From: Chloroflexota bacterium
Lineage (GTDB): Bacteria > Chloroflexota > UBA6077
Length of the DNA: 5,484 nucleotides
NCBI GenBank assembly: GCA_021786215.1
Contig: JAJYNT010000339.1
Span: forward strand, 1 to 5,484
Direction: 5' to 3'
Under the pieces are notes generated by a model. The model had not been told where the DNA came from. It saw only the letters and a program-made list of their open reading frames with translations, and did not search any database. Made by a program: the position numbers and the translations under genes. Shown here one piece after another: positions 4,373 through 5,484 of the stretch (positions are counted from its first letter, which is position 1; every line of letters starts with the position of its first letter).

Positions 4373-5484
4373 TTAGTCCGGCGGGATCTCCTTAAAGCGT
4401 TTCTCCAGCGACACGCCACGCTGCTTGTTGACCTGTATGGCGATGAAGTAGAGGATGACGGGCAAGATCATGTAGAAGCCGAACGATACGAGTAGAGCTG
4501 GAAGCTGCATATCGACCGAGCTTCCCTGTATCGACGGCACGAAGGTGAAGTACACCACCAGGACACTTATGATCAGCCCGATCACCCCCGCAATCTGGAT
4601 CACCGGCACCTTACCGATGCTTTGGCGGACGGCGGCCGGAGACTTCTCCCAGATATCTGGCCGGCGCATCGGGAAGACGATCGCGGCAATGCTGAGAATG
4701 ATCCAACCGACGAACCAAATGGTGATTGTGTACACCTGGTAGGCGGAGAGCAGGGGCGTGATGACGTTCACCGTGAACTGCCCCCAAGAGATCACGAAGC
4801 CCAGCAGCACCGCGTACACGGGAGAGCCACGCCGATTGACCTCGTTCAGCTTGTTAGGCAGCATGCCATCGAAGGCGTAGGCGAACAGGTTGCGGACCGG
4901 CGCGAAGGCGAGTCCCATTGCGCCTACCCAGTTAATCAAGCCCCAAGCGAACGAGCCACCGATCAAGAGGAGTATCGGGTTCTGGGTCGCGTAGACGAGA
5001 AGGAACGGCGTCTGCGGGAAGGTACTAAATATCTTCACGTCCGCGCCCGCCGAGTTCAGCTTGGAGATCGCCTCCACCAGGTTGGCACCGATGCCGTGAT
5101 AGGTGACATAGGTGAAGATCTGGTAGTAGACGATGAACATGAGGATCGAGCCATACTGAGCCAGCGGCTGTGCCTTCGTCACCCGCTTGACCTCGCCCGC
5201 TATGTTCGCCGAGTAGGTCGAACCAAGGCAGGTCAGGTTCATGAAGGTCATGCCGGCCATGACCGTTGCTATGATGGAAACCTGTCCAGGAGCCCAGCCC
5301 AAATCTGTCGCCTTCTGCAGAACGGCCTGCATGTCGATGCCCTGCACTGCCTTCATGCCGCTTGCGATGATATCTGGGTTTACCCGAAGCAGCACTCCTG
5401 CGTAGACCGCCAGCATGATCCATGTAAGGATTATCGCTCCCCACACAAAGCGCATGAAAACCTTCGTCCCCAGGTAGTATGGCG
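4373..5484 (-). CDS. APC-superfamily amino acid permease (5' end outside window)
   Basis: The visible 369 residues are the C-terminal part of a secondary transporter of the amino acid-polyamine-organocation superfamily, which imports or exchanges amino acids or related amines across the cytoplasmic membrane. The frame stays open to the window edge, so the Met codon at 5455 is internal rather than the start. Numbering from that Met, hydrophobic segments lie at about 4-23, 58-82, 100-121, 160-184, 211-228, 240-261, 286-305 and 319-342, consistent with helices 5-12 of a 12-helix APC protein. Characteristic pieces are YSANIAGEVKRVTKAQP (81-97), matching the conserved stretch after helix 6, and RNLFAYAFDGMLP (188-200) after helix 8. 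The C-terminus is a short charged tail ending IPPD. Helices 1-4, which hold much of the substrate site, are missing, so the substrate cannot be predicted. The family call is secure. Confidence 0.9.
   Translation of the reverse strand, partial: PYYLGTKVFMRFVWGAIILTWIMLAVYAGVLLRVNPDIIASGMKAVQGIDMQAVLQKATDLGWAPGQVSIIATVMAGMTFMNLTCLGSTYSANIAGEVKRVTKAQPLAQYGSILMFIVYYQIFTYVTYHGIGANLVEAISKLNSAGADVKIFSTFPQTPFLLVYATQNPILLLIGGSFAWGLINWVGAMGLAFAPVRNLFAYAFDGMLPNKLNEVNRRGSPVYAVLLGFVISWGQFTVNVITPLLSAYQVYTITIWFVGWIILSIAAIVFPMRRPDIWEKSPAAVRQSIGKVPVIQIAGVIGLIISVLVVYFTFVPSIQGSSVDMQLPALLVSFGFYMILPVILYFIAIQVNKQRGVSLEKRFKEIPPD

Noticed and set aside
5025..5444. A second minus-strand open frame inside the permease gene.
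   Set aside because: It is a shifted frame of the permease; its Gly/His/Arg-rich translation has no membrane segments, while the permease frame is continuous and family-like.
1..5484. Search for tRNA genes, CRISPR repeats, transposase remnants and phage genes.
   Set aside because: None seen by eye; coding genes fill the window apart from gaps of 107 bp or less.

Overview
The window reads as bacterial chromosome of fairly high GC content. Every gene I can support lies on the minus strand, so biological order runs from position 5484 down to 1. No rRNA, tRNA, CRISPR array, transposase or phage gene is visible. The taxon cannot be fixed from this sequence. Clear Shine-Dalgarno sites and ATGA overlaps fit a bacterium, and a Chloroflexota- or Actinomycetota-like source is only a guess.

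Layout in transcription order: (1) the C-terminal two thirds of an APC-superfamily amino acid permease (5484-4373, N-terminus outside the window); (2) a 102-bp gap with a perfect 13-bp GC-rich inverted repeat; (3) a calcineurin-like metallophosphoesterase (4270-3296); (4) after 48 bp, a nucleotidyltransferase-fold protein of unknown function (3247-2453); (5) a 107-bp gap with an imperfect hairpin; (6) a tight cluster of four redox genes: a GlpA-like FAD dehydrogenase (2345-1179), a FrdB/SdhB-type three-cluster iron-sulfur protein (1182-493), an SdhC-type heme b membrane anchor (496-122), and the start of a second membrane anchor (86 to beyond position 1).

The redox cluster is the most interesting part. 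It has the A-B-C-D order of a fumarate reductase operon, but the A position holds a glycerol-3-phosphate-dehydrogenase-like (DAO family) flavoprotein instead of SdhA/FrdA. That flavoprotein ends where the catalytic domain ends, without the C-terminal domain of E. coli GlpA or GlpD. The first three genes are joined by two successive 4-bp ATGA overlaps, which suggests coupled translation of one complex. The simplest hypothesis is a membrane-bound dehydrogenase, perhaps for glycerol-3-phosphate, that passes electrons from FAD through [2Fe-2S], [4Fe-4S] and [3Fe-4S] clusters to quinone at a succinate-dehydrogenase-like anchor. A conventional sdhA just beyond position 1 would weaken this reading and cannot be excluded from this window.

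The metallophosphoesterase and nucleotidyltransferase-like genes may form a second small operon. Nothing in the sequence defines their substrates.
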